Origin: Cyanoderma ruficeps
Taxonomy: Eukaryota > Chordata > Aves > Passeriformes > Timaliidae
Assembly (NCBI GenBank): GCA_008694505.1
Contig: VZDJ01000216.1
Coordinates: 124,001 to 188,000 of the forward strand
Length of the DNA: 64,000 nt
Reading direction: 5' to 3'
The number at the start of each line of letters is the position of its first letter. Position 1 is the first letter of the stretch. Shown here piece after piece: positions 38,346-51,500 of the stretch. The notes under the pieces were generated by a model. The model searched no databases, was not told where the DNA came from, and saw only the letters and a list, made by a program, of their open reading frames with translations. Position numbers and translations under genes: made by a program.

Positions 38346-41300
38346 TGGATCCTGCTGGCAGAGCAGGATCAGTGTCACGGAGTGGAGCAGTTTGGTGCCA
38401 TGGAGTTAATACAAACCACCCAGTGAGATGGAAGTGACAAGCAGAGCTCCTCGACATAATGTGCTTATCAGCTAAAGGGATTTATTCTGAGTAGGTGGTG
38501 GCAGAGCAGATAAGGGTCCTGACAGTTCGGCAGACATTGCAGAGCCACGGTGGCCCAGGAGCCATAGGTATTACTGCACCAAAGAATGTTTATCTCAAGA
38601 GACTGTTTAGTTTATCAGATGCTCCACTCCTGGTCTCATTTCCCTGAAAGACATCTTGTACTGATTTTCATTCATTTTCAGAAATTTAAATAATTCCTCG
38701 GGGTATGGAATTTATAGACTCAGTATCAATTGTAATCATGTGGAGGCTGATTTATAAATTGCCTTTACTTTGTAATTCAAATTGTGTTGTATGGTAGACA
38801 TTAATTATGTCAGCCAGCATCTATTTACAAAACGGGATTTAAAAACGGGCAGTTCTTATCAGCTAGTGACATTTGGCAGATGGATGGTTTCAGTAACAAA
38901 AAAAAGGAGAATAGGAAAGAGGGGGGCCTATGCCCAACCTGCCAAAGGCTGGAGTCTCTCATACCTTCCCTGGTGTAACACTTGTCTGCCAGTAGGAGGG
39001 AGAGCAAAACAACAGCTTAATTGCATGCAAAACAAGCTTGGAGATCTTTGTGTCCCTTCCAGTTAAGCACTCGGAGCTTTCAAAGCCCCTTGATGTGGGA
39101 GCAGGTCTGGCAGCCAGCCGCCAGAGCTGGGCAATTGCAGCGTCCTGCTGCTGGAGGAGAGGAGGCTTCAGCTATAAACTCGCACTGGTAAACTCAGCTT
39201 TTCAGGGTTTCACTTCCCAGATGAAAGAGCAGAATTTGTGGTCTGTTCCAGAGCAAACCGAGATATTCATGTCACTGACATATGAGTCTTGGAGCTGGGG
39301 GCCCAGGAGTATGCTTTGTGGGGGTAAAAACTGTAAAAAATGAGGCAGAGGGACAATACTAGTGAGCAGCTGGTCTGAATTTAGGACAAAAGCCAGTGGG
39401 ATGTTTTTTTCTTCCTTTCCATCTTCATAAGAGACAAAAGAAATGGCACTTCCACTGCTGAGGCACCTGGGGACTGAGCCCAAAAGTTTACAGGCAGCAT
39501 GCCCTTTGCCTGGTTCTCTATCCCACGTGTACCTCATGGGGGAGCCCTGTGCTCCTGGGTGTGAAATACAACACCCACAGAGAAATCAGGATGGGGGGAT
39601 CTGCAGGAGGGACTCCCGCTCTTGGGCTAGTGGCAGCTCTGCCAGAGCCTGAAAGAGGTGGCTGATGAGGAGCCCCTGCATGGCTCTGCAGGTTTGCAAT
39701 CCTCTGCTGAGTCTGGTCCTTTGGTAAATGCTTCCTAAACATATTTGCAGAAGACTGTATTTTCATCTTACTAACAACAGGTTCTTCTTTAATGGCATCT
39801 GTTGCTGGGGTTAGCTAAGGCAAGTTATATATGGTGGTGCTGTTTTCCCAGCCTTGCCTGTGTAATGAAAGGTGTTTCCCTGTGAGTTTTTTGGCTGCAA
39901 TAACCTGTTGTGTGTCACACAAGAAGTGCGCGTGCTTGTATGTATCCAGACACACAGAGCTTTTTTCCATGCAGTGAGCGTACCTGAGACATCTGGCTTC
40001 CTTCTGTTAAAGGCGGAAGCCAGGAACACTTGAGGTGAAAAATCCCACAGCCAACTTCATTTCCTATTCCTGGTGGATGTTGAGGATCCTTTTGTTTTGC
40101 AGACAAGCCAAACACATGTCCAAGATCGCGTTCCCTTTCAGTGCTGCTGCAGAGGAGTCTATTGCAGCCCCTAGATGCTCCTGCTCCACAGGCCTTTTGT
40201 GCCATCCTTCAAAAGAAACAGCTATTGAAACCCCTGACCATGAAGCTTTTGAGTTTTCCAGTGTTTTCCTCGTCACCCTTGGTTTCCATTACGGTGTAAC
40301 CTTGGAGGGGCACAATGCAGGCTGGGCCATGCATCCCACACTGACAGCCGGGACCATTGTCCCAGCCCAGGGACCTTGTGTGGAGCTTTAGAAGTGACAC
40401 TTTCCCTTTTTCCTCTCAAGGCTGCTTCGCTGCTCTTGTGCCATCCAGCACAAGCAGTAGCTTCTGCTTTTGTTTTTTCCGTGGAAGCAGAAGTGCTGAT
40501 TGTTGTCTTGGTATGGTGCTGATGTGGGCAAAATAGAGGGGAATTGTGTCAGTTTGGTTAAGATTAGTGTCTAGGTAATTCCCAAATGTCTTTGTGTTTG
40601 GGAAGGCTTCATAATTGCAAATTAAGATGTAAATTTTGACTAGCTAATCCTGTTCATAATTCTAAAGACAGTGGGAAGAATGAAGTAGCTGGTAAGATTT
40701 CTCTTCAGGAGGGATGGTATCAGGACAGTATCTTGAATACTTGTAACTGGAAGTCAGTTGATTTAACAATCATTTTCCATCACCAAAACAAGCTGAAACA
40801 CAGGCAGTAATGGTTGTTTCTTCCAGCTCTCCTTCACAAACAGAAAATACAACCAAGAGTGAACAAACTGGTCCTTATGGATCAGGACATCACAGTGTGT
40901 TCTGGCCATGACTCTACAAACCACTGTGAATCTTTGTACCAATAGCCCCAAATAATCCTTTAAGATTGCATTAAATCTAAAGTGGCAACTAGGCTTTGAC
41001 AAGATGTAAAAATCTTTCTTTCTTTACCCCCAGAATTGCTGATAGTTAGAAGTCTCCAGGGAAAACTACTGTGTTAAACTTGTGGATGAACATGAAAGAA
41101 ACGACAGAAAATAAAGGGTTTGGATGTATATTCTCTACATTTCTTGTGAATGCAGTATCCTGTAAAACTTACTTAGGACTGTGGTGAAGAGTTTGAGACT
41201 GCTTATGTTAAAATTTCTTGTAGAAAAGGTAGAAAAGGCAGCCTGAGACAGCACGGGTGCTCACAAACAGGTGGATACAGCTGGACCAAGTCAAATCTCT

Positions 41301-41811
41301 GAGCTCTAATCTACCTTGTCTGGATTAAAGAGGAGTAATTTGTTCAACATCTTTTAAGGGAAGAGAGCCAGTTGTGTGCTATCAAGTAAAACGGTGTGTG
41401 GTTGTCTCCTGACTATGATCCATTAAGAGGCTGAGCTTACACTGCCAAAGCCTTCCCCTCCCTACAGCAGCCAAACGTACCCGTTTCCTAGAGACAAAAG
41501 GCCGGTGCTTTCCTCTCTTAAGTCACAGCTACCAATGTCTGGAAATAATTTTAAAATTCCTTCACATTATTCAAGGCAGAAGAATTACTAAAATTGTGCT
41601 TTAAGCAAAACAGCATTCTTAGGTTGCCAAGGCAGTAAACACTAGCTTTTGGGAAATGCAGTTAAGATTTCAACATCTGTTTTGGAGCTGATATTTAACT
41701 ATTCCATGTTTATCTTAATGCCTGGTTGGCCACTTCCCAGTTATACATATGCAGCACCAAAGCTAAGATAGAAGGAGTGAGTCTGTTATTGAGCTGATGC
41801 TACAGGTTAGC

Positions 41812-42735
41812 CTCCTCTCCTCTCCTCTCCTCTCCTCTCCTCTCCTCTCCTCTCCTCTCCTCNNNNNNNNNNNNNNNNNNNNNNNNNNNNNNNNNNNNNN
41901 NNNNNNNNNNNNNNNNNNNNNNNNNNNNNNNNNNNNNNNNNNNNNNNNNNNNNNNNNNNNNNNNNNNNNNNNNNNNNNNNNNNNNNNNNNNNNNNNNNNN
42001 NNNNNNNNNNNNNNNNNNNNNNNNNNNNNNNNNNNNNNNNNNNNNNNNNNNNNNNNNNNNNNNNNNNNNNNNNNNNNNNNNNNNNNNNNNNNNNNNNNNN
42101 NNNNNNNNNNNNNNNNNNNNNNNNNNNNNNNNNNNNNNNNNNNNNNNNNNNNNNNNNNNNNNNNNNNNNNNNNNNNNNNNNNNNNNNNNNNNNNNNNNNN
42201 NNNNNNNNNNNNNNNNNNNNNNNNNNNNNNNNNNNNNNNNNNNNNNNNNNNNNNNNNNNNNNNNNNNNNNNNNNNNNNNNNNNNNNNNNNNNNNNNNNNN
42301 NNNNNNNNNNNNNNNNNNNNNNNNNNNNNNNNNNNNNNNNNNNNNNNNNNNNNNNNNNNNNNNNNNNNNNNNNNNNNNNNNNNNNNNNNNNNNNNNNNNN
42401 NNNNNNNNNNNNNNNNNNNNNNNNNNNNNNNNNNNNNNNNNNNNNNNNNNNNNNNNNNNNNNNNNNNNNNNNNNNNNNNNNNNNNNNNNNNNNNNNNNNN
42501 NNNNNNNNNNNNNNNNNNNNNNNNNNNNNNNNNNNNNNNNNNNNNNNNNNNNNNNNNNNNNNNNNNNNNNNNNNNNNNNNNNNNNNNNNNNNNNNNNNNN
42601 NNNNNNNNNNNNNNNNNNNNNNNNNNNNNNNNNNNNNNNNNNNNNNNNNNNNNNNNNNNNNNNNNNNNNNNNNNNNNNNNNNNNNNNNNNNNNNNNNNNN
42701 NNNNNNNNNGCCCCTCCCCTCCCCTCCCCTCCCCT
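41812..42735. repeat. (CCTCT)n / (CCCCT)n pentanucleotide microsatellite with assembly gap
   Basis: From about 41812 to 41862 the plus strand is a near-perfect CTCCT repeat. It runs straight into N at 41863-42709 (847 bases), and sequence resumes at 42711-42735 as five copies of CCCCT. One strand is pure pyrimidine and the other pure purine. The array evidently spans the gap, whose true length is unknown; the unit changes from TCCTC to CCCCT across it. All long frames reported across the N block are artefacts. Confidence 0.95.
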
Positions 42736-44217
42736 GAACTCTGTGCCAGGTCCATGTGTTCCAGTTGGGGACAACCTTGTCCGATGTTCCCTTAATTATA
42801 AACTGTAGAGAAAAGGGAGACTTGCAATGATTAAGCTGAGTTCCCAAACTGTTGAGAATGGCACAGAGGCCATAGAGTAGACTCAGCTCTGTTTGGAACC
42901 AGATTAGTCTTCAGAGTTCGTCTTGCTGTAATATTGCTTAAAAACACTGCTGACTTAATTATGACATAGTTAACATTCATCTAGTAATTAATGAGTGTTA
43001 TATTGTCTGCTCTGGGCTTGACAGGATTCCGACTGTGAGCTCATTTGATGCAGAATTTTACTGTACCATGTACGGTGCTTTGCAAGTCATCAGTCTTACG
43101 TGACACTTAAAAATCTTTGACAACCCGACAATCTTTGCATAGGCCAAGGAAATTACAGGGTGTCCTAGCACATGAGAACCAAACAAAAAGATTGGATCAG
43201 TTAAAGTTCTCATAATGGGCTACTAAATTGTTTCACTGTTCAGCTTCTCTGTAAAATATCAATTATCTCAGTGGTTGTAATGTAATCAAAGTAATTAAAT
43301 TCCAAAGGCTTACCAGAGCTTTGTAAATGGGAATCCAGCCTCAAGTATTTTAGTTGCTCTGTTTGTGTTTAAAAGTTTCTCCAGATGACTTTTTTAAATG
43401 GTGTCATAGTTAGGGAAGTGTTTAAGGGCTTTATGTGTTTGAGGTTTAGGGTGTGTTTCGAGCTCGGCTGCACACAACAGTTAAACAACTGAGTATGCAA
43501 AACCTGCATTAGAGCCAAAACACAGGGATGGAGACGCAGGTCCAGAGCCATGGGAAGCAGGGACAGCCTCTCCTCCATGTCTTAGGCCCTGGCTTCATCT
43601 GCTTTAGAGTCTTCAGCTGATGGATAATTGCAGCTTACCTTTACCTGAGTTCTGAACAGTGACAAGCTAGTGTCTCTAAAGCACTTGAGATGTGATACTT
43701 GAAAAATACTGCTCTTAGGTGTAGCATATTCAGCGTCTTGCCTCCATTAATGTGTTTTACAAGAATAGGAAAAAGCTAAGGAGTGACTTACGTCAAGAAC
43801 ATTTTCCCTGTTGTTTCTCATGATGTAGGGAGAACTGCTCCTTCAGTAAGTTTAATTTTGGATTTTTTCAGCGGAGCTGCTCCCTCGGCTTTCAGCAGAA
43901 CTGAATTAAACACTGTTCTGTTGGACCAAAATGACTTTTCTGGCCATGATATTCTGAAATTATTGGTAATTTTGGGGTACATAATTTTCAAATGTCTTAA
44001 AAGGTTCCAATTGAGAAAAGGTTCTAACATCCACATCAAAAAAAACGACTTAAGAAGGATTGAGTAAGTAGCTGGATTTGAAGCATTTTGGGCCATAGAT
44101 CAGGAAACGGAGTGACCTAATTGTGGCACTCCAGTACCAGAAGAGGCCTAAAAGAAACATGAAGAGAGACTATTTACACGGGTCTGGAGTCACAAGGGGG
44201 AATGGCGTCACACCAAC

Positions 44218-44446
44218 AGAGTAGGTTTAGATTAGATCTGAGGGAGAAATTCTTCCCTGTGAGGCTGGGGAGGCCCTGGCACAGGGTGCCCCGAGAAGCT
44301 GTGACTGCCTCATACCTGGAAATGTCGAAGGCCAGGTTGGAAGGGCTTGAAGCAGCCTGGTCTAGGGGAAGGTGTCCCTGCTCATGGCAGGGAGTGGAAT
44401 GAGATGATCTTTCAGGTCCCTTCCAAACCACCCTGTGATTCCCATT
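44218..44446 (+). mobile_element. CR1 LINE 3' fragment (sense)
   Basis: Contains 'gtaggtttagattagatctg', 'cttccctgtgaggctgggga', 'ggccctggcacagggtgccc', 'gaaggccaggttggaagggc', 'aaggtgtccctgctcatggc' and an ending 'ccaccctgtgattccca'. A clear avian CR1 3' end. Confidence 0.92.
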
Positions 44447-45997
44447 AAATCACCTGGAATTTGTGGCAGACAAAGTTGTTTTGAAAGCTGCACACCTAAA
44501 GTATGTGTGTCTTTGTGCTTCATGTAATCAACTTCCAGAGGTACATACTCACCTCAAGGAGTATTTATTACTTGTTCAAAAAAGCAGTGAGATGGATTTT
44601 TTACACCACCTGGATTTATAAGCTACTGGAAGCCTTCATGAAGTCTAATGGAGAGTTCCTTCACTGGTCATAAGATAGGGGAAAAGAAGGTAATTTCGCA
44701 AATCAGGATTATTATTATTTGCATGACAGCACCAGTGTGAGTTGTGCTGTTAGAGACAAGAACTAGGTGTGCACAGCTCCAAGGAATAGATGGAGGGGAG
44801 ATCTGAACCATGAAGCTGTTCGGAGGACACAGTGATTTGGGCTTTGTCAGAGTTGCTGGGGAAAAATTTAAATACCTTAACCTGTTTGCAGATAAGTGTT
44901 GCTGCTTCTCTCGGGTCATTAAGAAAATGCTGGATGCATGGCTCCATTTGGAGAAGTTTCCATAGAGAATGAGCTCATGGAGGCAAGGAGTTACAAAGAA
45001 AGCATTTTAATTTGAGAACAGAGGGTTTGGGAGCTGGGGAAACAACAGTAAAACCCAGGAATGTCTATAACATTGCAACAGTCTTGGGGGATTTTTTGTG
45101 TCTTCAGATAAACTTAGTGAAGGGAGTTCGGTGTGAGTGCCTTCGAGACGGTCATTGAAATTAGCACGAGCTGCTTCTGCTTCAATAAACCCTGTACTGT
45201 GTCCTAGGAAGAGCTGTGGAAATGTGGTGCCTCCACAGCTTCTTTTTAAATGAAAAAAGTAGTTAATTGGTGTGTATAGTTACTTGATCAAACTGATTAG
45301 AGGTTTCTGCAGTTGGTTTGAAGGAGTAAGTTTTCCATCTTCTGTTAGTTCATTAACAGCTTCTGCCAGTTAAGCCCCCTGCCCAGGTCCATGATGGAGC
45401 TTGTCCTGTGCCAGGAGCAGTTTCCTCCCTCATGCAGTGGGCAGACAGAGGGCTTGGCCTTGCTCCAACCTACCAGGATGTGGTGTTTCCCCAGGTCTCA
45501 GGAGAAGCAGCTTGTTCTCCTTTTCCTCTGTCACTAAGCCAGGCTCCCTGTGTCTGGTCAATGCAACCATTGCTCTGCCCACTGACTTTTTTCTTCTCTG
45601 GACACACCAACTCAGGAACCTGAGAGTAGAATCCAGAGGCTCCCAGGAATACAGTCTCTTGCCCAGTTTTGCTTCATTTCCACGAATCTTCCCTCAGATA
45701 AAGACAGTTAGTGCAGGAACCATTTAGCAGTAGTTCTTTAGAAGGAAGTGACTTGCTGAAATGCCTTTCAAATTAAGTACTCCAAAACCAGACTAACCAC
45801 CATGCTCCAACCCCGTGTGAATGCCATGAAAACCAGAGGTTCTTTTATCTCATGGGGCTGCCCTGTCCCTGTAGAGAGCAATGCCACCAGTGTGCAGTGT
45901 CACTGGTGTCACAGGTGTGACAAACAGGGTGTGACAGCTGTGGTCTGTGTGTGGCATTTCCTTTAGTGACCCTCTAACACTCTCTCTCCCATTGCAG

Positions 45998-46440
45998 GTG
46001 CATTACTTTTAGGAGGGATCCTCTATTCCTGGCAGTTCCCTCACTTCAATGCCCTGAGCTGGGGTCTGCGGGAAGATTACTCCCGAGGAGGGTACTGTAT
46101 GATGTCTGTCACTCACCCGGGGCTGTGCAGACGGGTGGCTCTACGTCACTGCTTGGCCTTAATTGGACTGTCAGTGGTGGCTCCTGTCCTTGACATCACC
46201 ACATGGACTTTCCCCATCATTTCACTCCCTATCAACCTCTACATCTCCTACCTCGGCTTTCGGTTCTACAGGGATGCCGACCGCAGCAGCTCCAGGAAGC
46301 TCTTCTTCTGCAGTCTGTGGCACTTGCCAATGCTGCTGCTTGTCATGTTCACCTGCAAGAAATCGATTCTGAAGAAGGAAGACAAAGGCGATCTACCGGG
46401 GGGAAGTCATGAGACAGCTATGGAAATTAGATTGCCTTAA
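45998..46440 (+). CDS. COX10: COX10 last coding exon (exon 7), with stop codon
   Basis: A 443-bp coding part, opened by the GT that completes Gly after exon 6 and ending at TAA 46438-46440. It encodes [20 protein letters not shown], where the W-x-x-P-H-F motif is diagnostic of haem O synthases. [14 protein letters not shown] follows, which corresponds to the second substrate-binding loop. After that come three predicted membrane helices (around [19 protein letters not shown] and L-W-H-L-P-M-L-L-L). Exons 5-7 together give 248 residues, fitting the C-terminal part of a protein of about 440. The last ~27 residues are lysine/glutamate-rich and end in A-M-E-I-R-L-P, unlike the Gly/Pro-rich human tail. 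The acceptor is CCATTGCAG. Confidence 0.97.
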
Positions 46441-48480
46441 ATGTCAATACCTGTCATCCTCGTGACACATCAGGTAGTATATTTTAGTAATTGCAAGGGA
46501 AAATCCTGTGGTAATCTGTTCGAAGAGGAATCATTTGTGCCTAGCAACCACTTCATGTGATGATTTTCTATTTTTTTTTGAAAGGGAATAGTCAGGAGAG
46601 CTTAAAGCATTCAGGGCCTTATGCCCCTTAACTCATCACAGGTTGATTTAGCCTATGCCAGAAGCACATCACTTTGGGGTGGCCTTCCTAAGTCCCTGTG
46701 ATTCATGGTCTCTGTCCTCATGGCTAGTTGAGGTAGTTAAAGTTAGGAAGTCACATGTGCACACATGCCGCCATCAGCACTGGCAGCTTTGGTGAAGCCA
46801 TCAGGAGGTGACCATGAATGATTTCTCACCCTTTTTCCCAAGCACCCTTTTCTTTAATTTAAGCTTTGAGGCACATGAGAGGATGAATTCTTCTTCTCTG
46901 AATCTGTGCCATCCCTGCAGTGGTATTACACCAAAGCCCTCAGTTTTGGGGGCTTCTTTCAGTCAGCTGCTCTTTCCAAGGTTCCCATTCACCTCAGTAG
47001 ATTTTTAGCTATCATACCTGGCACAGTGCAAAAGGAGTGAAGAAAATTGTCTTCAGGCACAACACACACGACCATTTAAACAGCTCTCCTACAGCATATC
47101 CCTTGGACACACTGAGCCATTCTACTGTATTTCCATCACAGGGAACTTCAACTCCTGTGTGGTTTTATGGCAGTAGTGCTTGAGCCCTGTGTGTCAGATC
47201 TTCAGCTGGTAAAAATTACCATTACTGTTTATGGCAGAGAGACTGTGAATTGTGGAGCATGTGAGAAGCATATCCCAGAGCCGGGTGGCTGTAAGGCTTT
47301 TCCATGTTAATGTGTCTTATGCCAGCCCATTGAGTCTCTTCCTTAGACAAGCTCTGGACTGGCATCAAGACTTGAGCTGTGTTTAATGTCACAGTGTGGG
47401 TGGTGGCTCAGAAAGACTTCACTTTGGGGGTGATTAATAGGTAAGGAAACCTATTTTACAGAAAAAGGGCTGGGGATTTTGATCTAACAGAATGTTCACT
47501 TGCTGATGCAGCCAGTGTCTCTCCAAAGCAATTAGTGTGGATGGTCTCCTGAGAAAAGTGCATTATCCCTGTTAAATGATATACTGAAGAACATTTCTGG
47601 TCACAGTTTAACATGCTTGTGATCCTGCTGCTCAGCTGTGGCTCACTCTCAGCTTGCCTGGAGCTGTCTGTGACCTCCTGGTGTGTTCCCAAACACAGCA
47701 GGATCAGAGGCAGACAGAGACAGTGATAGTTTATTGTGGTAGTGCCTGTTATGACTTGATGTGTTTTCATGCCAAAATTTCTTTCCCATGTGGAGAGGGA
47801 CTGGGCAGCAGGATGAGCACTGATCCAAAGATACAGCAATACCTGAAAAGGAAGACACTGTCTCAAGCTTGATCTCACATAAAGCCCCTCAGGAAATGTC
47901 ACAAATCGGCCACCACAGGTGTATGACACTGACATAAAACCTTCCCTGGCTGCTCTCAGGATCCAAGCCTGGCTCCTGGTCTCAGTTATGCTGGTGTAAA
48001 TCAGGAATGACATGGCTTAACTTCTGCTTTCTGGCAGAGGTGCTTGCAGGAGCAGGGCCCCCTGTTTCCATGGCTCTTAAATAACTGCCTGCAAGATTTG
48101 GTGACTTGAGTGATTGCAGGTGACAAGATGGAGCTCCCTCACTGTCTGACAGACTCCACTGTGCTCAAGTTACTGTGGGTGACACCTCATGGAATTGTAT
48201 GGAAACTGTGCAACTTCTGAATTTGTTTTAAAAATGCATCCAATCTTCTCTGCAATAAAGTGCATACTGTCCAAAAAGGGATGAGTGCTCCAAATCTGTT
48301 TGAAACTATTCACTTCTTGTTGAAACTCTGGTTGGATCCAGTTAATTGCAAAGGTATTTGGTAGTTTTGAGGCACTTCTCACAGCAACAATGTTCTTGGC
48401 CACTGTAAGAGTAAGCAGAGCTAGTGAAATACTGATCTTTTGTGCAAGCAGCACACTGAAAATAAATCACATATGAGTGG
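46441..48480 (+). other. COX10: Probable COX10 3'UTR
   Basis: No coding signal or recognised repeat follows the stop codon for about 2 kb. The first good AATAAA is at 48254-48259 (context TGCAATAAAGTG), followed by T/G-containing sequence, and a second is at 48461-48466. Either would give a 3'UTR of 1.8-2.0 kb, reasonable for a vertebrate gene of this kind. The true end needs transcript data. Confidence 0.5.
48254..48259 (+). terminator. Candidate COX10 polyadenylation signal
   Basis: A canonical AATAAA, the first seen downstream of the COX10 stop on the plus strand. A second AATAAA at 48461-48466 is an alternative. The choice between them is not decided by the sequence. Confidence 0.4.
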
Positions 48481-49562
48481 AAAGGGTTTTATGCAAAACC
48501 AAAGAATTTGGTCTACCTTTAGGTGGGAGACAAACCTGAAAAGAGCAGATGGCTCACAAAAAAACCACAGATTTTCCTCCCAGGGGCACAGAGCGCTGAG
48601 TCAGGAGGGTTGTGGGTTTCTCCTAAGTCATTATAGAGCCAGGCTTCAGATGGCCTGCAATTCCCGGGTGCTGCTGAGGAATTCCATTCTGATTAAAGGT
48701 CTCAAGGACATGCCTGTGGTTGTGTTGTGAAGAGAGTCATCTTCATTTCTTGGGCCAAAATGTGTAACATTCACAGGGTTTAGGGCTGGACAGGAGCTTT
48801 GTAATCATCACTGAATGTCTGCAAAATGCAGGTCATTGGGTTGCACCAACATCTCCACACCTAGTGGGTCTGGCCTTGAGGGAAAGCATGGCTTTAGAAT
48901 TAGTGGATCTGGGATTTAAATGTAAGACTATGCCTTATTTTAATTTCTTATTTAAAAAGAAACACTTTCTTTACCTAGAAAGTGGTCTCAGCTCTGCTGC
49001 ACATTGGCCATGTGTCAGGTGTGGATGAAACTATATGCTGCCATTGGTCTGTCTTTAGGAAGTTTTGGTGTTGTGTGTGCTTTGCAAATAGACACCTTGC
49101 CAAACTGAAGACTTAGCAGGAGACCGATATTGCAGTAGGTGCTCTCAGGTCTCTTTTCCAAGATTGCTGGTGTCACTATGAAAAATGAAAATTCCTGAAC
49201 TGTCTGCTGTCACCCAAGGATGTTTGTGGTCCCTGTGACCCTCCAGGGAGGACTAATGCCAGCCACCCCACCCTGCCCCCCTCCAGTACTGCTGATACTG
49301 CTGCCCAAATTCTGCAGGGGAAGAGCCATGAGGTGAGGTGTATGAGGTGCCTTGCTGCAATGGCTTTGCACAGGAGATAAACCTGGGCTTTCTGCATCTC
49401 TGTGCTGGGCTGTGCAGGCTTTGAGGGCTCCTTGAACCTGGAACAGCAGTTCCTGCATGGGAATGCAATGGTTTTTTTTCCCTTATCCCATTTGGATAAC
49501 TTGAATATAGTTGTTTGTCACAGTTTATCCTGGTTACTCAGAACTCCTCATGAACTGATCCT

Positions 49563-49632
49563 GCAGAATCACAGAATGGTTTGGGTTGAAAGGAGCCATA
49601 AAGACCATCTTGTTGCACCCCCCAGTCATGGA
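49563..49632 (-). mobile_element. Very short CR1 3' fragment (minus)
   Basis: The plus strand reads 'agaatcacagaatggtttgg', 'gttgaaaggagccataaaga', 'ccatcttgttgcacccccca', the reverse complement of the terminal ~70 bp of CR1. Confidence 0.87.
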
Positions 49633-51254
49633 ATACTGTTCTTTATGTGGTAGTGAAAAACATAGCAGTGTTGTGGTGTATCCCTCCTAGCCCTGGGCCT
49701 GCTGGTAGCTGAGAAGGTCCCATCTCGGTGTTGCTGTCACAGGAGGGAGCTCTGCACTACCAGAAGCCTGCACTGAAGCTCATGGAGGAATCTGAAACCA
49801 GTGACTTAAGAGGATGAAGCTGGGTTTTGTCTATTTGGACTTAAAATCTTTTATGTGGTTTTGTGGATAAAACTAGCCCTGAGGCTCAGGAGATCTTCAT
49901 TCTTTCCAGATCTCTGTAGAAGAAATGCACTCCACCTGTAAAATAGGGATGGAGGTAGCTCTTGTTGGAGGAGGAACAGCTCGTGTCTCTGTCAGCCCAT
50001 TGTTCTGAACAGCCCTGCAAAGTGAATGGTGGGTAAGGCTTTGAGGAGTTGCAGGGAGGCTGGGTCCCTTCCTCTCTCCCTTGCCCTGACATTTCAGCTG
50101 GTCACAGAGCACAGCACTGGCCTGGCAGGGTGGTGTGGGGAGCTGAGCTATGTGACTGAGAGTTGCCCTGAGCTCTCAGGTTCGCAAGAAGCCCCAGGCG
50201 TTGTGTGAGCTGTGTGTGGTACCCCAGCAGAGCAGGCATCCTGGTACCCCTGCCAGGGAGGCATCCCAGCACAGCGGGCATCCCAGCATGGTAGGCAGTT
50301 GATGGAACAAAACGCTCTGCTCTTTGTTCCAGCATGAGTGAAGAAACCCAATCCCTGTGCTCCCAGCACTTCCCTTCTCATTTCCCCCGCTGGGCTTTTT
50401 TTTTCCTCACTTCCTGTATCAATCTCCGAAATAATCTGCCCCAGCAGAGTCACACATTCACACTCTCCTGGCTCCAGCAACATTTCCCACTCAGCCAGGC
50501 CACAGCATTTCAAGACTTACACAAAACGTCCTTTTCAGTTCTGACAGTCTCAGGAGAGTAGGAATGGAAACAGTGATACTGTTAGAAATGATTATCATTA
50601 CAGATATAGAACATGTCATGGTTGCTCTACAGAGGTGATTAGATATTCCCTCTTCCTTGGAAATGCAGGGTGTCTACAGAACACTTTGCTATTAAAACAG
50701 AGATATCAGCACTGTTCCCTACAAGCAGCTCTGCTGGAGGTGGTAATTCTGTATGGTCCATTGCTGTCTGTCCGCAATGGCATTTTGAGTCATGGAATTT
50801 CTTAACCAGGCGAAGAGCCAGTCCGGGTGAGGGCTCAGTGGGATGCAGGATGCCACTTTTTCTGTGCATGGGACCTTGAGTCAGTTATTTGCCTCTTGGT
50901 GCTGCAATTCCTTCTTCCCATCATGGCAAGGTCAGTGCTGCAGGGCAGGGCTTGTCCCCCAGGAGTACGTGTCCAGCACTCGGGCTTGCCCAAGGTAAGT
51001 CATAGTCTGCTTCTAATGTTCATTATCTCCCAGACAGCATGGGGTTAGTTTGGAGTCAAAGGTCACAACTGTGTTGTGAGTTCAGAAGTGTCATCAGTGA
51101 CGACCCTCCTTCCTGAGATTCCTCAGACTGTGCCCTTCTGGGTGATTCCTTCAATGTGTTTTAATCCTCTCTGAAATAAAAGTACTACAGGCCTCTACAG
51201 CTCCAACAGGAGGTTTAATGAGCTTTAGAGCTGCCTTCTGGACTCTTCTGTTCA

Positions 51255-51500
51255 CAGAAACCCAGAATAGCTGGGGAAGGGGTTGGAAGGGACGTCTGGA
51301 GATCATCTCATCCAATACCCTGCCAAGGCATGGTCACCCAGAGCAGATGACACAGAAACGTGTCCAGGTAGAATTGGAATGTCTCCAGAAAGGGAGACTC
51401 CACACCCTCCCTGGGAGTTCCAGTGCTCTGCCACCCTCAGTGGAAGTAAGTTCTTTAGTTTATGGCCACTGCTCCTGGTGCTGTCACTGGGCTCCACTCT
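51255..51500 (-). mobile_element. CR1 LINE fragment, different subfamily (minus)
   Basis: The plus strand reads 'acagaaacccagaatagctg', 'ggttggaagggacgtctgga', 'gatcatctcatccaataccc', 'aaagggagactccacaccct' and 'tccagtgctctgccaccctc'. This is the reverse complement of a CR1 subfamily with the GGTGGAGTCTCC / GATGATCTCCAGA wording. Frames of 90 and 170 codons overlapping it are incidental. Confidence 0.85.

Larger units (their letters stand above)
33102..45997 (+). other. COX10: COX10 intron 6 (about 12.9 kb including a gap)
   Basis: GTGAGT donor to a CTCTCTCTCCCATTGCAG acceptor. It holds CR1 fragments (33205-33322, 34285-34748, 36349-36429 plus 37103-37253, 38163-38345, 44218-44446), solo LTR A2 (36430-37102), and a pentanucleotide repeat with an 847-base assembly gap (41863-42709). 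The rest is unique intronic sequence with only short incidental frames. Confidence 0.88.

Noticed and set aside
41763..42847. Very long open frames (324-346 codons) on both strands
   Set aside because: They consist almost wholly of N bases plus pentanucleotide repeat; artefacts of the assembly gap.
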